42,299 nucleotides of DNA from DASPTT01 sp035623275 (GTDB lineage Bacteria > Actinomycetota > Acidimicrobiia > Acidimicrobiales > UBA8190), in the NCBI GenBank assembly GCA_035623275.1, contig DASPTT010000056.1:1-42299 (forward strand), written 5' to 3'. Made by a program: the position numbers and the translations under genes. This document shows positions 1 to 7,889 of the stretch, one piece after another (the first letter of the stretch is position 1; each line of letters opens with the position of its first letter). Below the pieces are notes generated by a model. It searched no databases and had not been told where the DNA came from. It worked only from the letters and a program-made list of their open reading frames with translations.

Positions 1-498
<498 letters not shown>

Positions 499-502
499 CG
501 CC

Positions 503-1303
503 ATGGCGACGTCGTCACGGTCGACGGCGCACGGGGCCCGTCATCGCGCCAAAGCGGAAGGCAATGCGGACGCACCCCCGAAGGCGATCTCGGTCCTGCT
601 GGCCGAGGACGAGGACTCGTTCGTCGAGGCCCTGATGCTGGGGCTCTCCCGTGAGGGGTTCGTGGTCACCACGGCACGCGACGGCAACGAGGCCCTGCAG
701 CTCTTCGACGAGGTCGACCCCGACGTGGTGTTGCTCGACATCATGCTTCCGAAGCTGTCCGGTATCGACGTGTGCCGAGCGATCCGGGCGCGCTCCACCG
801 TCCCGATCATCATGGTCACCGCCAAGGGCGCGGAGATCGACACGGTCGTCGGCCTGGAGGTCGGCGCGGACGACTACGTGACCAAGCCCTACCGCATGCG
901 CGAGCTGGTGGCGCGCATGCGTGCCGTCCTGCGCCGCGCACCGGCGGACAGCACCGAGGGCGACCAGGACGACGACCTCGTCGAGCCCGGCCGTGTCCTC
1001 GACGTCGGAGACGTCCGGGTCGACACCGACCGTCACCGCGTCTATGTCCGAGGCCAGGAGGTGCACCTCAGGCGCAAGGAATTCGAGCTCCTGGCGCTGC
1101 TCGTCGGCAACGCCGGGCGGGTGCTGACCCGTGACACGCTGATCGATCGGGTCTGGGGCACCGATTACGTCGGGGACACCAAGACCCTGGACGTCCACAT
1201 CAAGCGCTTGCGCAACCATCTCGAAGAGGACCCGTCGTCGCCGGCGATCATCACGACGGTGCGCGGTGTCGGGTATCGGTTCGAGGTCCCCGCGGATCGC
1301 TGA
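503..1303 (+). CDS. regX3: OmpR/PhoB-family response regulator, RegX3-like
   Basis: A 266-residue DNA-binding response regulator paired with the upstream kinase. The receiver domain covers about residues 29-145: acidic pocket AEDED at 34-38, phospho-acceptor Asp79 in LLDIMLP, Thr106 and Lys128 in DYVTKPY. A winged-helix effector domain covers about 165-262, ending VRGVGYRFE. By analogy with RegX3 it should activate phosphate-acquisition genes when phosphorylated; no pst or phoU gene is visible in the window. The ATG is the first in frame after the kinase stop and gives an N-terminal extension of about 28 residues (Ala/Arg/Lys rich) that family members normally lack, so the true start could differ, but no better internal start is evident. 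Confidence 0.9.
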   Translation: MATSSRSTAHGARHRAKAEGNADAPPKAISVLLAEDEDSFVEALMLGLSREGFVVTTARDGNEALQLFDEVDPDVVLLDIMLPKLSGIDVCRAIRARSTVPIIMVTAKGAEIDTVVGLEVGADDYVTKPYRMRELVARMRAVLRRAPADSTEGDQDDDLVEPGRVLDVGDVRVDTDRHRVYVRGQEVHLRRKEFELLALLVGNAGRVLTRDTLIDRVWGTDYVGDTKTLDVHIKRLRNHLEEDPSSPAIITTVRGVGYRFEVPADR

Positions 1304-1357
1304 CGGGGCCGCCCCTGGACCACGGCCGGGGCGACCGACGGGACATCGGGTCTCGGA

Positions 1358-1424
1358 CCAATTGCGTTGTGAATTTGCAAGAGTTAGCAATCGCTAGCCG
1401 GTTGCAAAGACAACACGCAATTAG
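1358..1424 (+). repeat. 67-bp palindromic AT-rich repeat, copy A
   Basis: It lies between the 3' ends of regX3 and serS. It begins with CCAATTGCGTTGTGAATT, identical to copy B at 36009. The two copies match at 51 of 67 positions without gaps. Arms 1358-1380 and 1402-1424 form an imperfect inverted repeat, extended outward by TCTCGG (1351-1356) pairing with CCGAGA (1426-1431). The loop holds a second small hairpin (GTTAGC/GCTAGC around AATC). By count 30 of 67 bases are G or C, far below the surroundings. It could also act as a bidirectional terminator, but there is no T tract. Confidence 0.85.
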
Positions 1425-1535
1425 ACCGAGAAGTGGGACACGGATGCGGACAACCAGGCCGCACTTCCCCCGCCGAATCCGTCGTGACCAGGGACGCCGC
1501 GGTCCGGCGCTCCCTCCCGGCGCTCCGCCGGTCCC

Positions 1536-2822
1536 TCAGGACGTCACGGGGATCTCGAGCTGCCCCCCGAGATACGGCGCCAGGGCCTTCGGCAGCGCCA
1601 CCGATCCGTCCGGTTGCCGACCGTTCTCCACCAGGGCGGCCCAGATCCGGGCCCACGCCAGGGCCGAGCCGTTGAGCGTGTGGACGAAGGTCGGCGCGCC
1701 ACCGCCGGGCCGGTAGCGGACGTTGGCCCGGCGGGCCTGGTAGTCGCCGAACCAGCTCACCGACGACACCTCGAGCCACATGTCGCAGCCCGGCGAGTAG
1801 ACCTCGAAGTCGAAGGTGCGCGCCGACGAGTTGCCCAGGTCGCCCGCGCACAGGTCGACCACCCGGTACTCGAGCTCGAGCGCCTGGAGCAGGCCCTCCA
1901 CCCGCTCGATCATGTCCGCGTGCACGGCCGGCGACTGCTCGGGCGCGGCGTAGGCGAAGAGCTCGACCTTGTCGAACTCGTGCACCCGTAGCAGCCCGCG
2001 GGTGTCACGGCCCGCGGCGCCGGCCTCACGCCGGAAGCACGCGGTCGCGGCGGTGAGCCGGAGGGGGAGCTGGGACTCCTCGAGGATCTCGCCGCGGTGC
2101 ATGGAGGTGAGGGGCACTTCGGCCGTGGGGATCGCCCACAGGTCGTCGCGCTCGATGTGGTACGCCTCGTCGGAGAACTTCGGCAGGTGCCCGGTCGACA
2201 CCATGGTCTCGGTGCGGACGAAGGTCGGGGGTCGCACCTCCTCGAACGCCTCGGCGTGGCGGTCGAGTGCGAACCCGGTCAGCGCCCGCAGCAGCCGCGC
2301 CCCGGCACCCCGGAACATCGGGAACATCGACCCGGCCAGCTTGGCCCCACCCTCGAGATCGAGGATGCCCAGCTGGCGACCGACGTCCCAGTGGGGCACC
2401 CGCTGATGGTGACCGTAGGCCCGTGGCTGCTCGGGCCAGCCCCGGACCACGACGTTGTCCTCGGGGCCGGCACCGTCGGGCGCATCGGGAGCAGGCAGGT
2501 TCGCCAGCACGAGCAGACGTTGGCGGACATCGCCCTGGGCGGACTCGGCCTCGTCGCCGGCGGCCCGCTCGCCGTCGGCCACCCGCCGGCTCTCCACGGT
2601 CAGCGCGCCCGCGGTGGCATCGTCCCCTGCCTTGCGCGCCTGGCCAACCTGGCGCGAGAGCTCCTTGACCCGGGCCCGGAGCTCGTCACGGCGCCCGACC
2701 GCGTCACGGGCCCGGGCATCGGCAGCCAGGAGGTCGTCGACCTCGGCCGGGTCCACCCCGCGCCGGCCCAGCGCGCGCTTGACCGCGTCGGGGTCGTCCC
2801 TGACCAGCCGGATGTCGATCAT
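1536..2822 (-). CDS. serS: Seryl-tRNA synthetase
   Basis: Charges tRNA-Ser with serine in the cytosol. The protein is 428 residues, normal for bacterial SerS. The N-terminal tRNA-binding coiled coil (about residues 30-105) begins with MIDIRLVRDDPDAVKRAL. The class II core follows, with motif 2 around TACFRREAGAAGRDTRGLLR and motif 3 near the C-terminus (NGSALAWARIWAALVENGR). I chose the ATG at 2822 because it gives the standard family N-terminus; the frame is open far upstream but that extension is a shadow of the ABC gene on the other strand. No Shine-Dalgarno sequence is visible, and a TACCGT hexamer lies 10 bases upstream, so the transcript may carry almost no leader. It diverges from the ABC exporter gene with only 27 bases between starts. 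Confidence 0.97.
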   Translation of the reverse strand: MIDIRLVRDDPDAVKRALGRRGVDPAEVDDLLAADARARDAVGRRDELRARVKELSRQVGQARKAGDDATAGALTVESRRVADGERAAGDEAESAQGDVRQRLLVLANLPAPDAPDGAGPEDNVVVRGWPEQPRAYGHHQRVPHWDVGRQLGILDLEGGAKLAGSMFPMFRGAGARLLRALTGFALDRHAEAFEEVRPPTFVRTETMVSTGHLPKFSDEAYHIERDDLWAIPTAEVPLTSMHRGEILEESQLPLRLTAATACFRREAGAAGRDTRGLLRVHEFDKVELFAYAAPEQSPAVHADMIERVEGLLQALELEYRVVDLCAGDLGNSSARTFDFEVYSPGCDMWLEVSSVSWFGDYQARRANVRYRPGGGAPTFVHTLNGSALAWARIWAALVENGRQPDGSVALPKALAPYLGGQLEIPVTS

Positions 2823-2849
2823 GGTGCGCCCAACGGTAGCCTCGCCGCC
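2823..2849. promoter_or_regulatory. Symmetric bidirectional promoter between serS and the ABC exporter
   Basis: The ten bases ACGGTAGCCT (2833-2842) contain a plus-strand -10 hexamer TAGCCT (2837-2842) and a minus-strand hexamer TACCGT (2838-2833) sharing the central TA. With a start site seven bases downstream of each hexamer, transcription would begin at about 2849 (+) and 2826 (-). That is one base before the ABC start codon and four bases before the serS ATG. No -35 element is evident on either side. Confidence 0.55.
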
Positions 2850-3791
2850 GTGTCCGACGTTGCCGTCGAGTGCCGCGACCTGGTCGTTCGATACGGGGAC
2901 GTGACCGCCGTCGACCACCTCTCCCTGGAAGCCAGACGGGGGCAGGTGCTGGCGCTGCTCGGCCCGAACGGCGCCGGCAAGACGTCCACGGTCGAGACGC
3001 TCGAGGGGTACCGGCGGCCCGCCTTCGGCTCGGTCCGGGTGCTCGGGCTCGACCCGATGGCGGAGCACCGGGCGCTGGTCCCCATGATCGGCGTCATGCT
3101 CCAGCGCGGTGGCGTATACCCCGTCCTCGGTCCTCGCCGGGTGCTGCGCCTCTTCGCCCGCTACTACGACGACCCCGAGGACCCCGAGGGGCTCCTGGAG
3201 CTCGTGGGGCTCACGGATGTGGCGGCCACACCCTGGCGACGGTTGTCGGGCGGCGAACAGCAGCGGCTGTCCCTCGCCCTCGCCCTGGTGGGCCGGCCCC
3301 GGGTCGTGTTCCTCGACGAGCCGACCGCGGGCGTGGATCCGGAGGGCCGGCTGGCGATCCGGGCCGTGATCGACGGGTTGCGCACCCGAGGGGTGTGCGT
3401 GCTGCTCACGACCCACGAGCTGGCCGAGGCCGAGCGGCTGGCCGACGACGTGGTCATCGTCGCCCGCGGCAACGCGGTGGCGCGGGGAACGGTGCCGCAG
3501 CTCGTCGCCGCGGCCGGCGGTGTCGGCATCCGCTTCCACGCACCCGCGGCACTGGACCGGGGCGCGTTGGCGGCGGCGCTCGATCTGCGCTCTGACGCGG
3601 TGCGCGAGGACACGCCCGGCGAGTACTGGGTCGACGTCGAGCCGACACCGGCACAGGTCGCGGCACTGACGGGATGGCTGGCTGCCCGCGACATCCCGAT
3701 GTCGGGCCTCCACGCCGGCAGCCGGTCGCTCGAGGATGCGTACCTCGACGCGGTGCGCGGCGCCGAGGGCGTGTCGGAGACGACGCCGTGA
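2850..3791 (+). CDS. ABC transporter ATP-binding protein (drug-exporter type)
   Basis: A 313-residue ATPase subunit of an ABC-2 type exporter. Visible motifs are Walker A GPNGAGKT (38-45), Q-loop Gln85, signature LSGGEQ (132-137), Walker B VVFLDE (152-157) and the switch His189 in TTHEL. A C-terminal region of about 95 residues follows the nucleotide-binding domain, as in DrrA/CcmA-like exporters. GTG at 2850 starts the protein at the usual distance before the first beta strand. The permease gene starts inside the stop codon (GTGA), so the two subunits are translationally coupled. The exported compound cannot be told from the sequence; antibiotic or lipid export are both possible for this family. 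Confidence 0.92.
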   Translation: MSDVAVECRDLVVRYGDVTAVDHLSLEARRGQVLALLGPNGAGKTSTVETLEGYRRPAFGSVRVLGLDPMAEHRALVPMIGVMLQRGGVYPVLGPRRVLRLFARYYDDPEDPEGLLELVGLTDVAATPWRRLSGGEQQRLSLALALVGRPRVVFLDEPTAGVDPEGRLAIRAVIDGLRTRGVCVLLTTHELAEAERLADDVVIVARGNAVARGTVPQLVAAAGGVGIRFHAPAALDRGALAAALDLRSDAVREDTPGEYWVDVEPTPAQVAALTGWLAARDIPMSGLHAGSRSLEDAYLDAVRGAEGVSETTP

Positions 3792-4513
3792 GACGGCTCG
3801 TGGCCCAGGCCGAGGCGGAGGTGGGCATGACCCTGCGCCGGGGGGAGTCGCTGCTGCTCACCCTCGGCATCCCCGTGCTCCTGCTCGTGTTCTTCTCCGA
3901 GGTGCACCTGCTGCCGGTCGGCACGGCGCACCCGGTGACGTTCCTGGCGCCCGGGGTCCTGGCGCTGGCGGTGATGGGGACGGCGATGGTCAACCTGAGC
4001 ATCGCCACCGGGTTCGAGCGCAGCTACGGCGTCCTCAAGCGGCTGGGGGCCACCCCGCTCGGACGGCCGTCGCTGCTGGGCGCCAAGATCGCCTCCATCC
4101 TGGCCGTGGAGGTCCTGCAGGTCGTGGTGCTGGTGCCCGTGGCCCTCGGGCTCGGGTGGCACCCGACGGGCGGCGGCATCGGGGTGGCCGTGGTGGTGGT
4201 GGTCCTGGCCTCCATCGGCTTCGCCGGCGTGGGGCTCCTGCTCGCCGGCGTGCTCCGGGCGGAGGTCAACCTGGCCGCGGCCAATGCGTTGTGGCTCCTG
4301 CTGCTTCTCGTCAGCGGGATGCTCGCACCCCTGTCGAAGCTCCCCGGGTGGTTGGAGGCCGTCGCCAAGCTCCTCCCGGCGGCGGCCCTGTCGCAGGCGC
4401 TGCACGCGTCGCTCGGACTGGGCACGAGCGTCCCGACGTGGTCGTGGGTCGTCCTGGCGGCGTGGGCGGTCGGTGCGCCGCTGGCCGCCGCGGCGACCTT
4501 CCGGTGGGAATGA
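3788..4513 (+). CDS. ABC-2 type transporter permease
   Basis: A 241-residue integral membrane protein, partner of the preceding ATPase. It shows about six hydrophobic segments, including LLLTLGIPVLLLVFF near the N-terminus, a stretch with VAVVVVVLASIGFAGVG mid-protein, and a C-terminal WSWVVLAAWAVGAPLAAAA. The middle segment LKRLGATPLGR, an amphipathic stretch between membrane helices, is typical of ABC-2 (DrrB-like) permeases. The GTG start at 3788 overlaps the ATPase stop by four bases. The stop in turn overlaps the ATG of the next gene (ATGA), so three genes form one coupled unit. Confidence 0.87.
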   Translation: MRRLVAQAEAEVGMTLRRGESLLLTLGIPVLLLVFFSEVHLLPVGTAHPVTFLAPGVLALAVMGTAMVNLSIATGFERSYGVLKRLGATPLGRPSLLGAKIASILAVEVLQVVVLVPVALGLGWHPTGGGIGVAVVVVVLASIGFAGVGLLLAGVLRAEVNLAAANALWLLLLLVSGMLAPLSKLPGWLEAVAKLLPAAALSQALHASLGLGTSVPTWSWVVLAAWAVGAPLAAAATFRWE

Positions 4514-5016
4514 CCATGCCCGGCGAGACCGGACCGGCCCTCTACGTCGCCGTGGTCGGCGCCGGCGGCGACGACTCGCCGCCCGAGGTCCTCGCCCAGG
4601 CCGAGGAGGTCGGCCGGCGCCTCGCCCGGGCCGGCGCCGTGGTGGTGTGCGGAGGCCGGGGCGGGGTGATGGCCGCGGCCTGCCGCGGCGCACACGAGGA
4701 AGGCGGGCTCACGGTCGGGATCCTTCCCGGGGCCGATCGTTCCGGGGCGAACCCCTTCGTCGACGTGGCCATCCCCACCGGCCTCGGTGAGGCCCGCAAT
4801 GCGCTGGTGATCCGGGCCGCCGACGCGGTCGTGGCCATCGCCGGGAGCTACGGGACGCTGTCGGAGATCGCCCTGGCGCTGGTGGCGGGCACCCCCGTAG
4901 TGGGGTTGGGCACCTGGGAGCTCGGGCGCGGTGGCGAGCCCGACGACGGGATCGTGCGCGTGGAGGACCCGGAGGCGGCCGTGACGCTGGCGCTGGAGCT
5001 GGCGCGCGCCCGCTGA
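4510..5016 (+). CDS. SLOG-fold (TIGR00725/LOG-like) nucleotide-binding protein
   Basis: A 168-residue Rossmann-like protein of the SLOG superfamily, which includes DprA, LOG phosphoribohydrolases and molybdenum cofactor carriers. Hallmarks are an N-terminal VAVVGAGG strand-loop, the glycine-rich CGGRGGVMAAACRGA, ILPGADR, and GSYGTLSEIALAL near the C-terminus, which corresponds to the PGGxGTxxE motif of LOG enzymes but lacks its second Gly. The overall pattern fits the TIGR00725 set of uncharacterised proteins and related cofactor carriers better than true cytokinin-activating LOG. It overlaps the permease stop by four bases. The ATG two codons later (4516) is an alternative start. The physiological ligand is unknown; a purine nucleotide or cofactor is likely. 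Confidence 0.75.
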   Translation: MTMPGETGPALYVAVVGAGGDDSPPEVLAQAEEVGRRLARAGAVVVCGGRGGVMAAACRGAHEEGGLTVGILPGADRSGANPFVDVAIPTGLGEARNALVIRAADAVVAIAGSYGTLSEIALALVAGTPVVGLGTWELGRGGEPDDGIVRVEDPEAAVTLALELARAR

Positions 5017-5029
5017 ACGCGACGGCCGG

Positions 5030-5072
5030 GACGGCGCAGGCGCAGGACGGCGCAGGCGCAGGACGGCTCAGG
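5030..5072. repeat. 16-bp tandem repeat at the 3' end of the thioredoxin-like gene
   Basis: The unit GACGGCGCAGGCGCAG occurs twice perfectly (5030-5045 and 5046-5061) and a third, diverged partial copy begins at 5062. The stop codon of the minus-strand thioredoxin-like gene (5068-5070) lies in that partial copy. Confidence 0.8.
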
Positions 5073-5598
5073 CCGAGCCCGACGACAGGCGACCGAGCCA
5101 CTGCCGCAGGGTCGCCGCCGAGATCGGCCCCCGCACCACGCCGGCGACGTCGCCCCCGGCGTCGACGAACACGGTGTCGGGATAGCCGTAGAGGCCGAAG
5201 CGGGGCGCCACGCTGCTCGTGGCGTCGACCGCCACCGGGAAGGTGACGCCGCTGGCCCGGGCGAAGGCCAGCCCGCTGGCGGGGTCGTCGTTGCCGTCCA
5301 CCCCGAGGAACACCACCCGCCCGCCCTGCGCGGCCTCGGCACGGGCCACGCCGGCGATCTCGGGGAGCTCGCGTCGGCAGGGGGTGCACCACGAGGCGAA
5401 GAACGTGATGGCGGTCGGCCGGTGCGGGCCGTGGGCACCCGTGAGGGCCACGGGCGCCCCGCCGCCCAACCGCGGGAGCGGTGCCAGCAACGGGGCCTGA
5501 GCCGACGAGCCGGCCGTGCCCAGCACGAGCCCCACGGCGAGTGCGGCGACGAGGACCCCGACGCCACCCCACACCACGAGACGGCGACGACGCCGCAC
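5068..5598 (-). CDS. TlpA/ResA-like membrane-anchored thioredoxin
   Basis: A 176-residue thiol-disulfide oxidoreductase. An Arg-rich N-terminus (MRRRRRL) is followed by one hydrophobic segment (about 8-29), giving an uncleaved anchor or signal peptide with the thioredoxin domain outside the membrane. The active site is WCTPC at 70-74 in FFASWCTPCRRELPE, and the cis-proline region is GYPDTVFVD. GTG at 5598 lies eight bases after the ctaB stop and is preceded by GAGG at a suitable distance. Downstream of ctaB, it probably helps cytochrome oxidase or cytochrome c maturation by keeping cysteines reduced for heme or copper insertion; that role is inferred from context. Confidence 0.85.
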   Translation of the reverse strand: MRRRRRLVVWGGVGVLVAALAVGLVLGTAGSSAQAPLLAPLPRLGGGAPVALTGAHGPHRPTAITFFASWCTPCRRELPEIAGVARAEAAQGGRVVFLGVDGNDDPASGLAFARASGVTFPVAVDATSSVAPRFGLYGYPDTVFVDAGGDVAGVVRGPISAATLRQWLGRLSSGSA

Positions 5599-5606
5599 CG
5601 CGGTCC

Positions 5607-6515
5607 TCAGCGCACGCGGACGAGGACGTCGACCGCCATGGCGACGAACAGCAGCGTGAGGTAGGTGATCGAATAACGGAAGAGGGCGATCGCCGCCCGT
5701 GGTGTGCCCTCCCGGTGCAGCCGCACGGCGTAGACCAGGAACAGCCCGCCGAGCACCGCCGCACTGGCCACATAGAGCAGACCCATGTGGGCCACCGGCG
5801 CGAACACCAGCGTGGTCACGACCAGCAGCGCCGTGTACACGATGATCTCGAACGCAGTGCGCTCGACGGTGGCCACCACCGGCAGCATGGGGACACCCGC
5901 GGCCTCGTAGTCCTCGCGGTAGCGGATGGCGAGCGCCCAGAAGTGGGGCGGCGTCCAGATGAAGATCACGGCGAAGAGCACGACGGGCGCCCACCCGAGA
6001 TGCCCCGTCACCGCCGACCACCCGACGAGCACGGGCACCGCGCCGGCGGCGCCCCCGATCACGATGTTCTGGCTCGAGGTGCGCTTGAGCCACAACGTGT
6101 ACACGAACACGTAGAAGAGGGTCGCGGAGACGGCCAGGACGGCGGAGAGCAGGTTCACCGCCGCCCACAGCTCGGCGAAGGCCAGCACCTCCAGGGCCAC
6201 GGCGAACACCAGCGCCGCCGCGGGCGTCACCTCGCCGGTGACGAGCGGCCGGTGCCGGGTCCGGTGCATGACCCGGTCGATGTCCCGGTCCACCACCATG
6301 TTGATGGCGTTCGCCCCACCCGCCGCCAGGGCGCCGCCGACCAGGGTGGCGACCATCAGGGCGACCGAGGGCACGCCCCCCTTGGCCACGAACATCGTCG
6401 GCACGGTGGTCACCAGGAGCAGCTCGATGATCCTGGGCTTGGTGAGTGCCACGTAGCTGCGGACCCGCACCCCGCGCGAGCGAATGCCGGAGATGGCGGG
6501 GGAAAGCGAGGTCAT
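5607..6515 (-). CDS. ctaB: Protoheme IX farnesyltransferase (heme O synthase)
   Basis: Converts heme B to heme O by adding a farnesyl group, the first step toward heme A for aa3-type cytochrome oxidase. The 302-residue membrane protein has about nine hydrophobic segments. The first Asp-rich substrate motif is at residues 76-90 (VDRDIDRVMHRTRHRP), and the second region contains YREDYEAAGVPMLPVV. The ATG at 6515 gives the family N-terminus (YVALTKPRIIELLLVTTVPTM from residue 21); the longer open frame upstream overlaps ctaA. A TAGGCT hexamer (6529-6524) nine bases upstream of the ATG and no ribosome-binding site suggest a leaderless message. It is divergent from ctaA, the next enzyme of the pathway. 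Confidence 0.95.
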   Translation of the reverse strand: MTSLSPAISGIRSRGVRVRSYVALTKPRIIELLLVTTVPTMFVAKGGVPSVALMVATLVGGALAAGGANAINMVVDRDIDRVMHRTRHRPLVTGEVTPAAALVFAVALEVLAFAELWAAVNLLSAVLAVSATLFYVFVYTLWLKRTSSQNIVIGGAAGAVPVLVGWSAVTGHLGWAPVVLFAVIFIWTPPHFWALAIRYREDYEAAGVPMLPVVATVERTAFEIIVYTALLVVTTLVFAPVAHMGLLYVASAAVLGGLFLVYAVRLHREGTPRAAIALFRYSITYLTLLFVAMAVDVLVRVR

Positions 6516-6523
6516 CGGCGCAG

Positions 6524-6529
6524 AGCCTA
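6524..6529 (-). promoter_or_regulatory. -10 box of ctaB (leaderless type)
   Basis: TAGGCT on the minus strand. A start site seven bases further would fall at 6517, two bases before the ctaB ATG. No Shine-Dalgarno sequence fits between them. Confidence 0.5.
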
Positions 6530-6591
6530 CGGCCCGGGCCCCGAGCCGGACAAAGCGACGGGGGCCCTCGGGAGGCCTGCCGGGACGCCGG

Positions 6592-6597
6592 TACCAT
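6592..6597 (+). promoter_or_regulatory. -10 box of ctaA (leaderless type)
   Basis: TACCAT hexamer with a predicted start site near 6604, three bases before the GTG at 6607. Confidence 0.45.
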
Positions 6598-6606
6598 GGC
6601 GCCCTG

Positions 6607-7599
6607 GTGCGTGACCACGTCGTGAGCCCACGGGCCTTCCTGCGCGTCGCCCAGGTCAACCTGGCCGTGATCGCCCTGAACATCGTGTCGGGCGGGGCGG
6701 TCCGGCTGACCGACTCGGGCCTCGGGTGCCCCGACTGGCCGACCTGCGCCCGCCACCAGCTGACCCCGCCGCTCTCCCTGCACCCGGTGGTGGAGTTCTC
6801 CAACCGCATGGTCGTGGTGGCCGTGACCCTGGTGGCGGTGGTGGCGCTGGTGGCGGCCTGGCGTCGCGCCCCGCGCCGGGCTGACCTGACCTGGCTGGCC
6901 GGCGGCCTCGTCGCCGGGATCGTGGCCGAGGCGCTCATCGGGGCGGTCGTCGTCTACTCCAAGCTGAACCCGTTCGCGGTGATGACCCACTTCGTCGTCG
7001 GCATCGCCGTGCTCACCGACGCCATCGTCCTCTGCCTGCGGGCAGGGCGGAGCGCGGCACCGGGTCGGCCCAGGGTGGAGCACCGCGTGGTCGTCCTGGC
7101 GCGGACCATGGTCGTCCTGCTGTTCGTGGCGGTCGTCGCCGGCACGGCGACGACCGGGACCGGTCCGCACGCCGGCGGCAAGGCGGCGGCGCGTCTTCAC
7201 ATCCCGCTGACCGACATGACGCGGGTCCACTCCGGCATCGTCCTGCTCCTCGTGGCCCTGACGCTGGTGACGATATGGACCATGGCGCGGACGCGCGCGC
7301 CCGAGGCGACGCTCGATCGCGGCCGGTGGCTCGTCCTCGCCATGGTCGTCCAGGGGATGATCGGGTACACGCAGTACTTCACGCATCTCCCCGCGTTGCT
7401 CGTGGGGTTCCACGTCGCCGGGGCGGTCACGGTGTGGACGGCCATGCTCTGGTTCTACGACGGGCTGTTCCGGCACGAGCCCGAGCCCTTGCCTCGGCCC
7501 CGACCAGAGGTGGGCGGCGCCGGCCGGCAGGCGCGGGCGGCCGGTGACGGCCCCGACACGTCGAGCACGCGGGTGACGGCCTCGCGCCCGGGACGGTGA
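6607..7599 (+). CDS. ctaA: Heme A synthase (CtaA/COX15 family)
   Basis: Oxidises the C8 methyl of heme O to the formyl group of heme A in the cytoplasmic membrane. The 330-residue protein has about eight membrane segments. It contains the family signature GGAVRLTDSGLGCPDWPTC near residue 20, with the conserved cysteine pair in the extracytoplasmic loop. Histidines that can bind heme are seen in MTHFVVGIAV, MTRVHSGIVLL and LVGFHVAGAV. In the first half the usual position is EFSNR, so Asn stands where many homologues have His. A hydrophilic tail of about 45 residues ends the protein. GTG at 6607 was preferred; GTG at 6622 is also possible. The stop overlaps the clpS start (GTGA). Confidence 0.93.
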   Translation: MRDHVVSPRAFLRVAQVNLAVIALNIVSGGAVRLTDSGLGCPDWPTCARHQLTPPLSLHPVVEFSNRMVVVAVTLVAVVALVAAWRRAPRRADLTWLAGGLVAGIVAEALIGAVVVYSKLNPFAVMTHFVVGIAVLTDAIVLCLRAGRSAAPGRPRVEHRVVVLARTMVVLLFVAVVAGTATTGTGPHAGGKAAARLHIPLTDMTRVHSGIVLLLVALTLVTIWTMARTRAPEATLDRGRWLVLAMVVQGMIGYTQYFTHLPALLVGFHVAGAVTVWTAMLWFYDGLFRHEPEPLPRPRPEVGGAGRQARAAGDGPDTSSTRVTASRPGR

Positions 7600-7889
7600 C
7601 ACAGAGCGCGCCGGTCGAGGTCGACCTCCCCGTCGGCGGAGAGGACGTCGCCACCGACCGTCCCTGGCTGGTCATCGTGTGGAACGACCCCATCAACCTG
7701 ATGTCGTACGTCACCTACGTCTTCCAGAAGCTCTTCGGCTACAGCCGCGAGAAGGCGACCAAGCTGATGCTCGACGTGCACCACAAGGGCCGAGCCGTCG
7801 TCTCCTCGGGGGCCCGTGAGCGCGCTGAGCTCGACGTGTACCGGCTCCACGAGCACGGCCTGTGGGCGACGATGGAGCAGGGATCGTGA
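7596..7889 (+). CDS. clpS: ATP-dependent Clp protease adaptor ClpS
   Basis: A 97-residue adaptor that binds N-degron substrates and hands them to ClpC/ClpA for degradation by ClpP. The diagnostic core is WNDPINLMSYVTYVFQKLFG followed by YSREKATKLMLDVHHKGRAVV; the WNDPINLM loop and the following helix form the N-degron pocket. The N-terminal 20 residues are a flexible acidic tail as usual. The GTG start overlaps the ctaA stop by four bases, and the DUF2017 gene overlaps its own stop by four bases, so expression is coupled. The clpS-DUF2017 pairing is common in actinobacteria. Confidence 0.95.
   Translation: MTQSAPVEVDLPVGGEDVATDRPWLVIVWNDPINLMSYVTYVFQKLFGYSREKATKLMLDVHHKGRAVVSSGARERAELDVYRLHEHGLWATMEQGS

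Noticed and set aside
1351..1431. Copy A as an integron attC site or CRISPR repeat
   Set aside because: There are no GTTRRRY/RYYYAAC core sites with the right spacing, no cassette array and no spacer-repeat periodicity. Only two copies are present, far apart.
1491..1535. GC-rich hairpin as terminator between regX3 and serS
   Set aside because: GGGAC and GTCCC can pair, but the inner stem is poorly matched and there is no T tract, so it cannot be separated from chance in such GC-rich DNA.
2097..2849. Open upstream extension of the ABC ATPase frame
   Set aside because: It covers serS on the opposite strand, and the ABC domain begins only after the GTG at 2850, where a promoter box fits.
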